Positions 25,744 to 34,975 of a DNA stretch of 64,000 bases are shown in pieces (position 1 is the stretch's first letter; each line of letters opens with the position of its first letter). Both the position numbers and the translations under genes were made by a program. The notes below the pieces were generated by a model. The model saw only the letters and a program-made list of their open reading frames with translations, searched no databases and had not been told where the DNA came from. This stretch comes from Atopobium fossor DSM 15642 (lineage in GTDB: Bacteria > Actinomycetota > Coriobacteriia > Coriobacteriales > Atopobiaceae), in contig NZ_KI519553.1 of the NCBI RefSeq assembly GCF_000483125.1, forward strand, positions 1,017,412 to 1,081,411, in the 5' to 3' direction.

Positions 25744-27855
25744 CTAGTCACCGCACGGCCAACTTTTGTCCGTCTTCTTCCAGTCGTTAAAATCAAGAGC
25801 ATTTCCCCTGATCTCGTACTCATGCAATTCATAGTCTTTTTTCGCGCTGGCATTATGAATGGTTGCTAAATAGGTACGAACACGGGGTTCGGGACCCACC
25901 ATCCAGGTTGGTATACCGTACTTTGCATAATCTCCATCCACGGCATCAATAACTGTTGCCGCATAGTCCTCATGACCAGTTGGCACGTTTGAAACCTGAC
26001 ATGGTAGAGCATCTTGCTCCGCAGACTGGGCAGGTTTGATAAGCCATAAAGGACACGTAGCTCTGCCAATATCCTTGCCACCATTTGCAAGACCAGCATT
26101 GCCAAGGTCGTGAGGATTAAAACCTGGTTTCCATGATGCGGTAAAGTCAAAACGACCATGATCGGCAGTTACGATGATGGTTGTGTCATCATACACACCA
26201 AGATCCTTAAGCTGCTGGATATAGTCTGCAACAATTTGAAGAGAACCTCGAGCCTGAGCATCAATATCGGACTTCTCAACCTGGAAACCTTGTTCGTTAA
26301 GCACATAAGGTGCATGTGTGCCCAGTAAGTGAATAAACCTAAAGGCACCTTTTTCACCCTCATCGCTTGCAGTGAGCTTCTTATCTACAAGCTTCTCGTG
26401 AAAAGCGCCGTCTTTCTCTACGTACACCACTCCTGCCGGATCTACGTTAGAGTGATCAATCACATTTTCGTTAAGCTGATCCTGATAGAACCAAAAATAA
26501 GGTTTTACCAGCCAAGGCGCACTCTTATAAATACCGCATCCAGCCAAAATATTGATGGTGCCCTGTGTATTAATGCTGGGATCTTTAACCTTATGAATGT
26601 TAATGGTCTTATCGGCAATCTCGTACGGGCGATGGACAGAGCCATCATCAGAATAAATACCTATGGAATATCCTGCATCCTTAATGTCCGACAAAAACGA
26701 ACTACGAGAATACATGGTCCGGCACCAATTACCAAACGTCTCATCATGTTGGGGTTGCTCGCCAGAAAGCAAATACGGGATGGCATAGCGCGTGGGAATC
26801 ATCTTACCGCTGGAATTGTTATAAAAGGTAAAACCATTAAAAGCAGCAAGGGTGTTTTTATCCTGACCTTCAAGGCGCAAAATATCCTCAGTATCAAAAG
26901 TATCCAAGACAAACACAACAGTATTCTTCTTGGGAGAAACTGTAAACAGACCTTCCTCGGTCATGCGGACAACATCCGCATCCTTATTGGCATTTTGAGC
27001 TGCCACAATACCCGTTATTAAACTGACGGTTTGCACTAATACCAATACAGCACAAATAGAAATCTGCAGCAGCTTAGACAAGCTCTGGAACTTGTGAGCA
27101 GCCACAAAATATGCTGCGATAATAAGTGCCCACACAAGCGCATCTATGAGCATCTGTTGTTTAAACGAACCCCAATTTACTGCAATACCCGTTGCTTCTG
27201 GCAAGCCACCGTTAAGCAAAAGTGATTGCAAAAACATCCCTAAAGTGCATGCAGCAACAAGAGTTAGTAATGCAGAAAAACCCTTACCCCAGAACACAGA
27301 AATCAAAAGCGCAAGTATAAGACCACACACCAGAGCAAATACAAACATAATGCCCCAGACATTAGTTGTCTTAAATGCTAACTGAGACTCTGCACCCACA
27401 ATCATTTCTAGGGGCGAGAAGAACAACAAAGACAGTGAACATGCAAGCGCTGGCACCAATGCCAACAGCAGCCTTTTAACCCACGAGATGCGCTCGGGTT
27501 TTTGAGACTGCATGGTGGAAGTAGAACCAACTACCGCCTCTAATTGAGCAGCAGGCACCTTGCCATCTGCATAATAGTGAACATCTGGCTCTATCTCGCG
27601 TTTATCGTCAAGCTTAAGAAGCTTGATAAGATGACGCCTGAGGCGGCGCCATCCCACACCTATTACAGCAGACAGTGCTACCGCTACACCAGCCAATGCT
27701 TGGATGGTGTATGTCATAACCGATGGATCAACATAGGCCTGAGCTGGGGTGGGCATACAGAGTGCCCAAACAAGCGATAGACCCACACCAAACAAAAGAT
27801 CGCACGCGAGTAAGGTTGCTCGCAGATACATTACACGCCTACTAGCAGCTTGCAT
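25744..27855 (-). CDS. Membrane alkaline-phosphatase-superfamily enzyme, copy 2
   Basis: 703 residues, last gene of the surface-polymer operon. A signal-like helix is followed by the conserved AYVDPSVMTYTIQALAGVAV and a cytoplasmic loop, then about four to five helices (residues ~140-320), then a large outer catalytic domain. The catalytic domain shows NTVVFVLDTFD (metal-binding Asp), IPTRYAIPYLLSGE (Thr as candidate nucleophile), HLLGTHAPY and IVTADHGRFDF (Asp-His). This is the layout of LTA synthases and phosphoethanolamine transferases: a phosphoalcohol is moved from a donor to an acceptor outside the cell. AAGGGAATTG precedes the ATG. Donor and acceptor are not determined. Confidence 0.82.
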   Translation of the reverse strand: MQAASRRVMYLRATLLACDLLFGVGLSLVWALCMPTPAQAYVDPSVMTYTIQALAGVAVALSAVIGVGWRRLRRHLIKLLKLDDKREIEPDVHYYADGKVPAAQLEAVVGSTSTMQSQKPERISWVKRLLLALVPALACSLSLLFFSPLEMIVGAESQLAFKTTNVWGIMFVFALVCGLILALLISVFWGKGFSALLTLVAACTLGMFLQSLLLNGGLPEATGIAVNWGSFKQQMLIDALVWALIIAAYFVAAHKFQSLSKLLQISICAVLVLVQTVSLITGIVAAQNANKDADVVRMTEEGLFTVSPKKNTVVFVLDTFDTEDILRLEGQDKNTLAAFNGFTFYNNSSGKMIPTRYAIPYLLSGEQPQHDETFGNWCRTMYSRSSFLSDIKDAGYSIGIYSDDGSVHRPYEIADKTINIHKVKDPSINTQGTINILAGCGIYKSAPWLVKPYFWFYQDQLNENVIDHSNVDPAGVVYVEKDGAFHEKLVDKKLTASDEGEKGAFRFIHLLGTHAPYVLNEQGFQVEKSDIDAQARGSLQIVADYIQQLKDLGVYDDTTIIVTADHGRFDFTASWKPGFNPHDLGNAGLANGGKDIGRATCPLWLIKPAQSAEQDALPCQVSNVPTGHEDYAATVIDAVDGDYAKYGIPTWMVGPEPRVRTYLATIHNASAKKDYELHEYEIRGNALDFNDWKKTDKSWPCGD

Positions 27856-27883
27856 GACAATTCCCTTGCCTATTTTTTTGCGA

Positions 27884-30031
27884 TTACGGCTGAGAAATTG
27901 GTGCATTAGAATCCCACTCGCCTTCTGGATAGCGCAATACCCAACCAGTAAGCTCCCAATTGCTCATCTGTGACGCATCACCAGTAATCTTGTACTCAAC
28001 AGTACCATGCTCAACGCCTTGGTTATCCTTGCTTAGAGCCATAAAATAGCGAATACGGTTTGAATCATTGAGTGTAAGGACATTCTCGCCAAGACCTTTG
28101 TACGTCACGGGAACCCCTTCAGCCGCAAGGGCCGTAGGGAATACATCTCCATTGCTTACGGGCAAGGTTGGAGAAACTGCCAATGGTGCCAAGGCCTCTT
28201 CATGCGATTGTGGTTGCTTTACTAACAAAATTGGACAAGCAGCCTCATCAAGCTTTGAAAGAGGAGGCGTACTCTTAAAATAACCATGGTCAGAGGTAAT
28301 AATAATTGTCGCATTATCATAAATACCCAAGCGCTTCATCTCGCGAATGTAATCACGAACAATATTCATAGAGCCAACCGCTTGTTTTTCTCGGGTGGCA
28401 TCCCCTGCAATAACCATGTCCTCATTCATTGTATAGGGATAATGGGGACCCATGAGATGAATGAAGCGCACAGAGCCTTTGTCGTATGTATCATCAACCG
28501 TTAGCCCATAAGTGTGCAGCTTGTTTGCAAAAACTGGATCGTTTGTTGCATATGCACCCATATCATTAAAGCCATTGGAATCCTCGTTCGACTTCAACAT
28601 AGCTGCATTAATGTCGTCCGTATAGAACCAGAAAAACGGTTTAAACGCCCAAGGTAAATTACGAAATGCTGCACACTGATACAGAGCTTTAAGTATGCCC
28701 TTCTTATTAAGCATACTGTTAGCACTCTCATTAATATCAACAACATTAGAGACATTTTGATGAATATACGGTGACTCAGTTGAGAGAATATCAGTATAAA
28801 CTCCAATATCATAACCAGCTTTTTTGAAGTCCGTAAGATAGGTGCCTTTCTCAAAACGAGCCATACCCATAGCAGAATAGTTTGTCTCATGATTGGGCGC
28901 GTAACCCGTAAGCATGGTGGGGATAGCATCACGTGTTGGCGTAATGACCGCAGCAGTATTTTGATACCACGTAAAGCCTGTCATCTCTGAAAGTAAACTA
29001 GGAGATTGTTTCATAAGGGGACGCAAGTCCATAGTCTCGTCATACATATCAAGAACAAAGATGACAACATTTTTCTTTGCCGAGACTTTGAGCATGCCCT
29101 TCTCGGAAATAACGTATTTTTGTTGACCAGAAACTGCCGCCTGTTGGATATCTTTGACAAACAAACTGCCAATACCAACACCTTGGATGAGAATAAGAAG
29201 TACCGAGACTACGGTCACGATTTTCTTTGCCAAACTACGATTAAGACGGCTCAACTCAAGCGGGGCAATGCAAATAATCGCCCATGCAATAAAGGAAAAG
29301 ACTGCAACCTTTGTGTACGAATCCCAAACAACCGTAGAGCCATCCGAGCTTGGAAGAGTGCCGTTGAGGAATAAAACCTGCACATAAGAAGCAAGTGTAA
29401 AACCAAATAGAAGCATAAGAAAAACATTGTATACTCTACCAGGAATTACCGTAAGAATTGCTGTCAAAACGATTGTTGCAAGTAGTGCAGGCAAGATAAA
29501 TACATGCCACGTTTGGCCAAGACCATAAATCAAACTTGCTTCATTTCCGGCAATAAGCTCATAGGGTGCCACCAGTAACCATGTCACCGAGAAGAACAGG
29601 GAAACAAGCAATGCACTTATGAAACGGGAAAGAAGCTGTGGCCTATAGCTCACAGAACTCTCATTGCTCATATTGCCCTGAGCAATAGCGCTTGCAGCAA
29701 TGGATACCTTCGCTGCAGCGTCTACAGATGCCTTTTGTTCAGGTGCAATGGTAGAAACAAGAGGCTCTGTTACGCGCTTTTCTTCTATATGTAATGCTTT
29801 GAGAATAATTTTGCGTGAACGCCTAAACGCAATACCAGCTACAGCAGACAAAGCAACAGCCACGCCTGCAAGAGCTTGAATGGTATACGTCATAACTGAC
29901 GGATCAACATAAGCTTGGGCTGGTGTTGGCAAACCCACTGTCCAAATCATAAACAGACTTGCAGCAAATACAATATCGCAAGCTACAAGGGCAGCTTTAA
30001 GACGCATTATGCGCTTGTTATTAGTTTGCAT
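27884..30031 (-). CDS. Membrane alkaline-phosphatase-superfamily enzyme, copy 1
   Basis: 715 residues, paralogue of the next gene with the same plan: AYVDPSVMTYTIQALAGVAV near the N-terminus, a cytoplasmic loop, several membrane helices to about residue 320, then the outer catalytic domain. Motifs: NVVIFVLDMYDE, ITPTRDAIPTMLTGY (Thr candidate nucleophile), HLMGPHYPYTM, IITSDHGYFKS. The start overlaps the end of the upstream YidC-transferase fusion by 11 bases, with AGGGGGACGCTA as ribosome site, so the two are translationally coupled. Likely a phosphoglycerol, phosphocholine or phosphoethanolamine transferase acting on a surface polymer; sulfatase activity is the less likely alternative because no Cys sits at the nucleophile site. 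Confidence 0.83.
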   Translation of the reverse strand: MQTNNKRIMRLKAALVACDIVFAASLFMIWTVGLPTPAQAYVDPSVMTYTIQALAGVAVALSAVAGIAFRRSRKIILKALHIEEKRVTEPLVSTIAPEQKASVDAAAKVSIAASAIAQGNMSNESSVSYRPQLLSRFISALLVSLFFSVTWLLVAPYELIAGNEASLIYGLGQTWHVFILPALLATIVLTAILTVIPGRVYNVFLMLLFGFTLASYVQVLFLNGTLPSSDGSTVVWDSYTKVAVFSFIAWAIICIAPLELSRLNRSLAKKIVTVVSVLLILIQGVGIGSLFVKDIQQAAVSGQQKYVISEKGMLKVSAKKNVVIFVLDMYDETMDLRPLMKQSPSLLSEMTGFTWYQNTAAVITPTRDAIPTMLTGYAPNHETNYSAMGMARFEKGTYLTDFKKAGYDIGVYTDILSTESPYIHQNVSNVVDINESANSMLNKKGILKALYQCAAFRNLPWAFKPFFWFYTDDINAAMLKSNEDSNGFNDMGAYATNDPVFANKLHTYGLTVDDTYDKGSVRFIHLMGPHYPYTMNEDMVIAGDATREKQAVGSMNIVRDYIREMKRLGIYDNATIIITSDHGYFKSTPPLSKLDEAACPILLVKQPQSHEEALAPLAVSPTLPVSNGDVFPTALAAEGVPVTYKGLGENVLTLNDSNRIRYFMALSKDNQGVEHGTVEYKITGDASQMSNWELTGWVLRYPEGEWDSNAPISQP

Positions 30032-31937
30032 TAGCGTCCCCCTGCTTTGCCTTTTGGTGAGCAAGAACCTCATCCAAGATGAATTTACCTGCTACTTCTC
30101 CACCATGTCCAAGGTTACTAATCATGCTGCCACGAATTTCCTCAATCTGAGAGGCCCAGGTCTGAGGATTGTTAACCATATCATCAATGGTTTCACACAA
30201 GCCAGTTAGGTTCTTAGGATCAACCGAACGACCAATTTCATTACGAATACTAATGTCTGAGGGAGTCCACTCAGTAATTTGTTTCCAATCGGGATTGAGT
30301 TCCTTCATGGTGGTGTCTACAAACAAGCAGGGCTTGAGTGTAGTGAAGGAGAACTCAGCAGAAATAGAAGACCAGTCGGTAATCAAAATATCTGCTTCCA
30401 AAATAGAGCTATGACCAGAGAAATCACACTCAAACGTAAGCTCCTCAGCAGGAGTAGAAGCATATCGCTCCATTAATGCATCAAGCTTGGACTTGTAGCG
30501 CTTAATGTACTCGGGGTGAGGGCGCACTGTGATGTGATGGCCGTGACCCAACAACTTATCCAGCAAATCATTAATACAAGAATCTAGGATGTTGTCGTAA
30601 TTCCAAGTTGGTGCAATCAAAATCTCAGGACGCTCATGGACGATCTTCTCCATAGCTGCATAGTCCGCGATCTCACGGTCGAGAAGATCATAGCCAATCA
30701 GAGGTAATTTCTTTTCACGCGTACCATAGAATTTCTCGACAGCACGGGCATCTTTTTGCTGATGAGGACCAACACACAACACACCATCATAGTTGGCATA
30801 CTCGCCACGTGTAGAGGTTACCGTCATAGAGGTCATGTGGTGACACATATATAAATACTCAGTGTCTTTGTTGACATAAGAACGCTTGATATAGAAATTG
30901 TCTAGGTCACCTAGGGAAGTAACCACAACATCCGCATCCATCTTCATCATCAGAGTAATTAGACGACGCTGACCCAAGTAGTAAGGAAGAATGCGAGGCT
31001 CAGATTTTGCAAGGTCAAAAATCTGATCATTGGGATCGCTGGTTACATAGTGAATACGAATGTCGGAATGAGAAAGTAGCCACTCAATAGCACCGCGGAA
31101 ATACTTGTAGAAGCCAGAACCCTCAGAGTAAAACACGAGGTGTTTATTATCAATTTTGAAGAAGCGTTTATAATCTGCACGCTCGCGACCAGCATGAGGA
31201 TCACGCTGCCACCATTTATGCTCAGACTTGGTTGCATTAACCATAGCCTCATAAGAAGAGCGAGTTTCTTCCAAGCGCTCGTAATCAATATATTTTGCAG
31301 GAGGAATAATAATGTTACAGATTACCTGCACCACAATAGAAAGCAAGTTTGAGCATACCCAGTAAAAAGCCATACCGCAGGCAACATAAAAGGCTAAGAA
31401 AAGAGACAGGGCAATGGACATGCCATTGGTTGTGTTTTTCTCTACCGTAGACTGCTCACGCTGCAAGGGGTTAATTACGTTAGAAGCAAAACCCATTGCT
31501 ATAGCAGAAAGCGTAGCAGCAACTACCATAATAAGAGACGCTCCACCATTGGTGGCGGGGACCAAGCCCAAAAATTCGGTGCCCGCAGCTCCACTGTCTG
31601 TAATAGAGTGGATGACATCTACCAGCGCAAACAAGATAAAAATTTGCACAGCCAGAGGAATTAGGCTCAGAAGTGGATGATAGTGATGCTTTTTATAGAG
31701 CTCACTTTGCATTTCGCCAATGGTCTCTTTGTCACCAAAGTACTTCTCCTTAAGATGGAAAAGATCTGGCATAACTTGAACCATTACGATTGAGTTCTTT
31801 TGGCACCACAACGAAAGTGGCATAAGTACAACCTTTGATACCAACGTGAATACAAAGATTGCTACCCAATAACTTCCGGTCAGACCATGTGCCCAATCCA
31901 CAATAGCCAGGAAGAGGTTAGTAAGCGGTTGCAGCAT
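30021..31937 (-). CDS. YidC/Oxa1-like domain fused to CDP-glycerol glycerophosphotransferase
   Basis: 638 residues in one uninterrupted frame. Residues ~1-215 look like a YidC/Oxa1 insertase core: YWVAIFVFTLVSKVVLMPLSL (Lys where YidC usually has its groove Arg), a cytoplasmic hairpin with MQSELYKKHHYHPLLSLIPLAVQ, and further helices ending GMAFYWVCSNLLSIVVQVICN. After a charged linker, residues ~260-630 match TagB/TagF-type glycerophosphotransferases: MCHHMTS in place of the usual WHG(T)P, then ITVRPHPEY, then ILITDWSSISAEFSF. Known transferases add glycerol- or ribitol-phosphate from CDP-polyols to teichoic-acid chains at the inner membrane face. The fusion probably tethers the transferase to, or feeds, a membrane groove. 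AAGGATT precedes the ATG. Confidence 0.85.
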   Translation of the reverse strand: MLQPLTNLFLAIVDWAHGLTGSYWVAIFVFTLVSKVVLMPLSLWCQKNSIVMVQVMPDLFHLKEKYFGDKETIGEMQSELYKKHHYHPLLSLIPLAVQIFILFALVDVIHSITDSGAAGTEFLGLVPATNGGASLIMVVAATLSAIAMGFASNVINPLQREQSTVEKNTTNGMSIALSLFLAFYVACGMAFYWVCSNLLSIVVQVICNIIIPPAKYIDYERLEETRSSYEAMVNATKSEHKWWQRDPHAGRERADYKRFFKIDNKHLVFYSEGSGFYKYFRGAIEWLLSHSDIRIHYVTSDPNDQIFDLAKSEPRILPYYLGQRRLITLMMKMDADVVVTSLGDLDNFYIKRSYVNKDTEYLYMCHHMTSMTVTSTRGEYANYDGVLCVGPHQQKDARAVEKFYGTREKKLPLIGYDLLDREIADYAAMEKIVHERPEILIAPTWNYDNILDSCINDLLDKLLGHGHHITVRPHPEYIKRYKSKLDALMERYASTPAEELTFECDFSGHSSILEADILITDWSSISAEFSFTTLKPCLFVDTTMKELNPDWKQITEWTPSDISIRNEIGRSVDPKNLTGLCETIDDMVNNPQTWASQIEEIRGSMISNLGHGGEVAGKFILDEVLAHQKAKQGDANAN

Positions 31938-32022
31938 GAAATAATCCTTACATAATTCGCCTCACAATACCGCCTAGCATTCTAACACCGGTTTATTATT
32001 ATCCTAGCTGTCAGACCTATCT

Positions 32023-32958
32023 CTAGTCTTTTTTACGCGAATTGCCCAATAGTTCTCCCCAATTAGGTGATGCAGATAAGACAGTTCCCACAATAATCAC
32101 TGCACAGCACACAATTTCTAATGCGCTGGGGATTACATGAAGAACAATCGCACTGATAAGAACAGCCCAGGCAGAATAAGAAATGTTGAGCGCCATCCCG
32201 CGTGAGGCACCTATACAATCGATAGCTTTGTAGTAGAAAAGATAGGACACAACACCTGCCAGTGCAGCAAGACCAACCACAGCATTCTCTGGAGTAAATG
32301 CCACCTCGCCAAAAAATTCTAGAGAGCCAGACAAGGGCATAGCTACCAACAAATACGCAAGTGCCGAGGTAGTTTCTCGAATTTGAAGGGCAGTCTCATT
32401 GTCTACCGCTTCCTCATTCATACCCCACGCAAGTATAACAGCCTCAGATCCCCAACCAAATACACACAGTAAAGCCCCTAAAATACCAGCCAAAGGATTA
32501 TCCATGGTACTTCCTGTTGTGGAAGACCAGCCAATGCACACGATAGCAAGTAGTGCCAACAAAAGCATGCCAACCTGCTTGAGTTTCATGCGTTCTTTGA
32601 GGATAAGTACCGCAAGCAAGGTACCAACAGCAGGATAAAAAGCAGAAATTGCGGCAGTATACCCAGGACCAATGTTTTCAATTGCCGCAAGGTATCCACT
32701 CATGCCAATGGGCCCTCCTAGTAGAGCTGCCAGCATGATAACTTGACCATTACGTGTTTTGATGGCTGCAATGGTGTCGCCCAAACGACCACGAACACCC
32801 ATCCAAACCAACAAAATAAGTGCTGCAAAAATGTCATGCATACAGGCAGATACAAATGAGGCGTTTGCAACCACTGCATACAATCCCATTGCCAATGCAA
32901 TGCCCAAAACAACAGTATCAATGGCCCAGAGTATGCCGCTCAATAGTCCATACTTCAT
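32023..32958 (-). CDS. licB: LicB-type DMT/EamA permease, likely choline uptake
   Basis: 311 residues with ten predicted membrane helices in two EamA halves (first about 1-145, second 155-300). Landmarks: LLGGPIGMSGYLAAIENIGPGYTAAISAFYPAVGTLLAVLILKERM-like end of half one and SRGMALNISYSAWAVLISAI in half two. DMT carriers are broad, but placement 17 bases after a LicC-LicA fusion points to the LicB role, choline (or related amino-alcohol) import. The C-terminus is basic (NSRKKD). An 85-base gap with no clear terminator follows before the YidC fusion. Confidence 0.8.
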   Translation of the reverse strand: MKYGLLSGILWAIDTVVLGIALAMGLYAVVANASFVSACMHDIFAALILLVWMGVRGRLGDTIAAIKTRNGQVIMLAALLGGPIGMSGYLAAIENIGPGYTAAISAFYPAVGTLLAVLILKERMKLKQVGMLLLALLAIVCIGWSSTTGSTMDNPLAGILGALLCVFGWGSEAVILAWGMNEEAVDNETALQIRETTSALAYLLVAMPLSGSLEFFGEVAFTPENAVVGLAALAGVVSYLFYYKAIDCIGASRGMALNISYSAWAVLISAIVLHVIPSALEIVCCAVIIVGTVLSASPNWGELLGNSRKKD

Positions 32959-32975
32959 GGATCTTTTCTCCTGTC

Positions 32976-34766
32976 CTATTTCTGTCCGTTTTCGTACCAG
33001 TCAAGGACCTTATCGATATAGTCCACCGCATAGCGGTAGTAGATAAAGAGCCACTCGCCTACATTATCGCCCTCGGCCTCTTTGGCCAACGACCAGATGT
33101 ACCAGCACCAACCAGCCAAAACCACATAAGACCAAAAATGACGACGCTCCTCAAATGTTGCGCTGCGACCAAAATAATAATCAAGCGCCTGATTTGCGCG
33201 CTGTTCTGTAAATTCACTACATACGGTAAAGGTGCCAAAGTCATTTGCCACATCAGACATGCCAGCATATTCCCAGTCAATAAGACTCATCTGACCATCG
33301 GCTTCTACTAAGAAATTCAGTGAGAAGAAATCATTGTGTGAAACACACTCAGGGTAGCCGTCTGCATTGGCAAAATCCTTAAGTCGAACAATCTTATCGC
33401 GCAACTCATAATAGCCAGGTACTTCGATGGGGCCATGTTCTAGCAAAAGTTGCTCATAGGATAATCCTTCTTCAAAGAAGTCAAAATGACGCTCAAGTTT
33501 TGCATCACAGTCATGCAGCTGGCGGCACATCTCCATAGCATGCTTAAGCTGTTTGTCATCATTGGTATCCAGAGACTGTGCGTTAGGGATGAAGCGTGAG
33601 AGTTTCCAGCCAGACTCTTCATCCTCATGAATAAATGTACTATCCAAACCAAGGTCACGCGCTAAACGAAGACCAGCAGCCTCACTCGCACGACTAATCA
33701 TTTTTTCGGTACCAACACCAGGATGGCGATAAACATATTGCTTCTTTTGATTACCCTCACCTACCGAAAAGTGACAAGATAAATTAGTAAGCCCCTGCTT
33801 AAGCGGCCAAAATTCATAAATGTCCGTCTTCTTACAACCAAGAACCTCTACGATGTTGTCCAGAATTTCGGAGTCTACATTCTCAATAAAGTATTGGTCA
33901 AAACTGCGAAGCTCATCAAGCGAGTCAAACTCATTGATAACACCATCTTCATAGGGACGCGCAATCATATCGAGCTCATTGATATGATCGACATAGATTT
34001 CTTCCCAGAGCTTATCGGCAGTTTCTGGCTTATCATACACAGCTTCCAAAATTTGCCTGTAGCGCTCAGAAAATGCTTTATCAAAATACACATGGCCCAG
34101 CATAACCAAAGAGTCAGCACCGCCTACTGTTACCTGCGTAATACGATTATTGGCACCAGTGGTAATACACCATTCCTGAGTGGGACCTTCCGCCTTGACA
34201 CAGGCATAGTAAGCTTCATATACATAGGCCTCAAAAGGATTTTGAGTAAAGTAGTCATCCGAAGAACAAATATAGGTATTGGAAAGCTTATTGCGCACAA
34301 GCCAGAGCGTACTATTATTATTCCTCACTGCATATTCAGAGTTAACTACAATGTTTACCTTGTACTTGCTGCGCAAATACAAGAAGTACTCCTTTTTGTA
34401 ACCCACAACAATTGTAATATCGGAAATACCAGCTTCCTTCAGCTGCTTAATTTGGCGCTCGATAAGAACTTCTCCACGCACGCGAAGTAAGCCCTTAGGC
34501 CGCTCATATGAAATGGGAGCAAAGCGAGAAGATAGACCGGCTGCCATGATAATTGCATTGTTTACCTTGTAAGGCTCAAGAGCCTCAATACCTACTTGAG
34601 TAAGAAGACCGTCTGCTACATAACCAGCCGTTTCACAGCTTTTAAGTGCAGCATTAACAGATCCAAGTGAAAGGCCAGTTAATTGACTTAGCTTACGCTG
34701 ACTTACTACCTCATGGGTGGATTTGAGCTCACGTAAAACCAAAAACTCATTTTTTGTCACTGCCAT
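32976..34766 (-). CDS. Winged helix-LicC cytidylyltransferase-LicA choline kinase fusion
   Basis: 596 residues with three parts. Residues ~1-70: a small winged helix (SQRKLSQLTGLSLGSVNAAL then TAGYVADGLLTQVG). Residues ~72-305: nucleotidyltransferase of LicC type, IIMAAGLSSRFAPISYERPKG, then LIERQIKQLKEAGI, NNNSTLWLVR and CSSDDYF. Residues ~315-590: choline-kinase fold of LicA type, VSHNDFFSLNFL (catalytic loop) and SLIDWEYAGMSDVANDFGTF. Together these would phosphorylate choline and make CDP-choline. The start at 34766 follows TTTGGAGCAGAT. It heads the polymer operon. The winged helix may sense the pathway and regulate the promoter; that is inference. Ethanolamine or another amino alcohol is an alternative substrate. 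Confidence 0.87.
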   Translation of the reverse strand: MAVTKNEFLVLRELKSTHEVVSQRKLSQLTGLSLGSVNAALKSCETAGYVADGLLTQVGIEALEPYKVNNAIIMAAGLSSRFAPISYERPKGLLRVRGEVLIERQIKQLKEAGISDITIVVGYKKEYFLYLRSKYKVNIVVNSEYAVRNNNSTLWLVRNKLSNTYICSSDDYFTQNPFEAYVYEAYYACVKAEGPTQEWCITTGANNRITQVTVGGADSLVMLGHVYFDKAFSERYRQILEAVYDKPETADKLWEEIYVDHINELDMIARPYEDGVINEFDSLDELRSFDQYFIENVDSEILDNIVEVLGCKKTDIYEFWPLKQGLTNLSCHFSVGEGNQKKQYVYRHPGVGTEKMISRASEAAGLRLARDLGLDSTFIHEDEESGWKLSRFIPNAQSLDTNDDKQLKHAMEMCRQLHDCDAKLERHFDFFEEGLSYEQLLLEHGPIEVPGYYELRDKIVRLKDFANADGYPECVSHNDFFSLNFLVEADGQMSLIDWEYAGMSDVANDFGTFTVCSEFTEQRANQALDYYFGRSATFEERRHFWSYVVLAGWCWYIWSLAKEAEGDNVGEWLFIYYRYAVDYIDKVLDWYENGQK

Positions 34767-34845
34767 ATCTGCTCCAAATATCAAGACTTTTACTAGCACT
34801 CGTAATATGCGGGTACATATACTGTTCAATCTCTAAAACAAATTT

Positions 34846-34863
34846 ATTATAACTGAACGTTCA
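34846..34863 (-). promoter_or_regulatory. Promoter of the surface-polymer operon with palindromic operator
   Basis: On the minus strand a perfect TATAAT (34846-34851) lies about 80 bases before the licC-licA start. Two bases upstream of it is the perfect palindrome TGAACGTTCA (34854-34863). The half-site GTTCAAT occurs at 34824-34830 and again at 34859-34865 (plus strand). No good -35 box is seen, suggesting activator- or repressor-dependent control. Confidence 0.5.
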
Positions 34864-34896
34864 ATATTTTATATTTAAAACATATTTTTGAACACA

Positions 34897-34922
34897 AAAG
34901 GGAGATACTACCATCTCCCTTT
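34897..34922 (-). terminator. Terminator of FKBP gene
   Basis: AAAGGGAGAT (34897-34906) pairs perfectly with ATCTCCCTTT (34913-34922). It separates the FKBP gene from the lic promoter. Confidence 0.75.
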
Positions 34923-34975
34923 GCTCTAACATTTATATAATTGCATGAGTAGGCGTACTGCCTTTGATGGATTAC

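Noticed and set aside
26329..27021. 230-codon open frame on the plus strand
   Set aside because: It is antisense to the membrane phosphatase-superfamily gene, has no ribosome site and a composition typical of a shadow frame.
33894..34490. 198-codon open frame on the plus strand
   Set aside because: Antisense to the LicC domain of the fusion gene; no family resemblance and no start signal.
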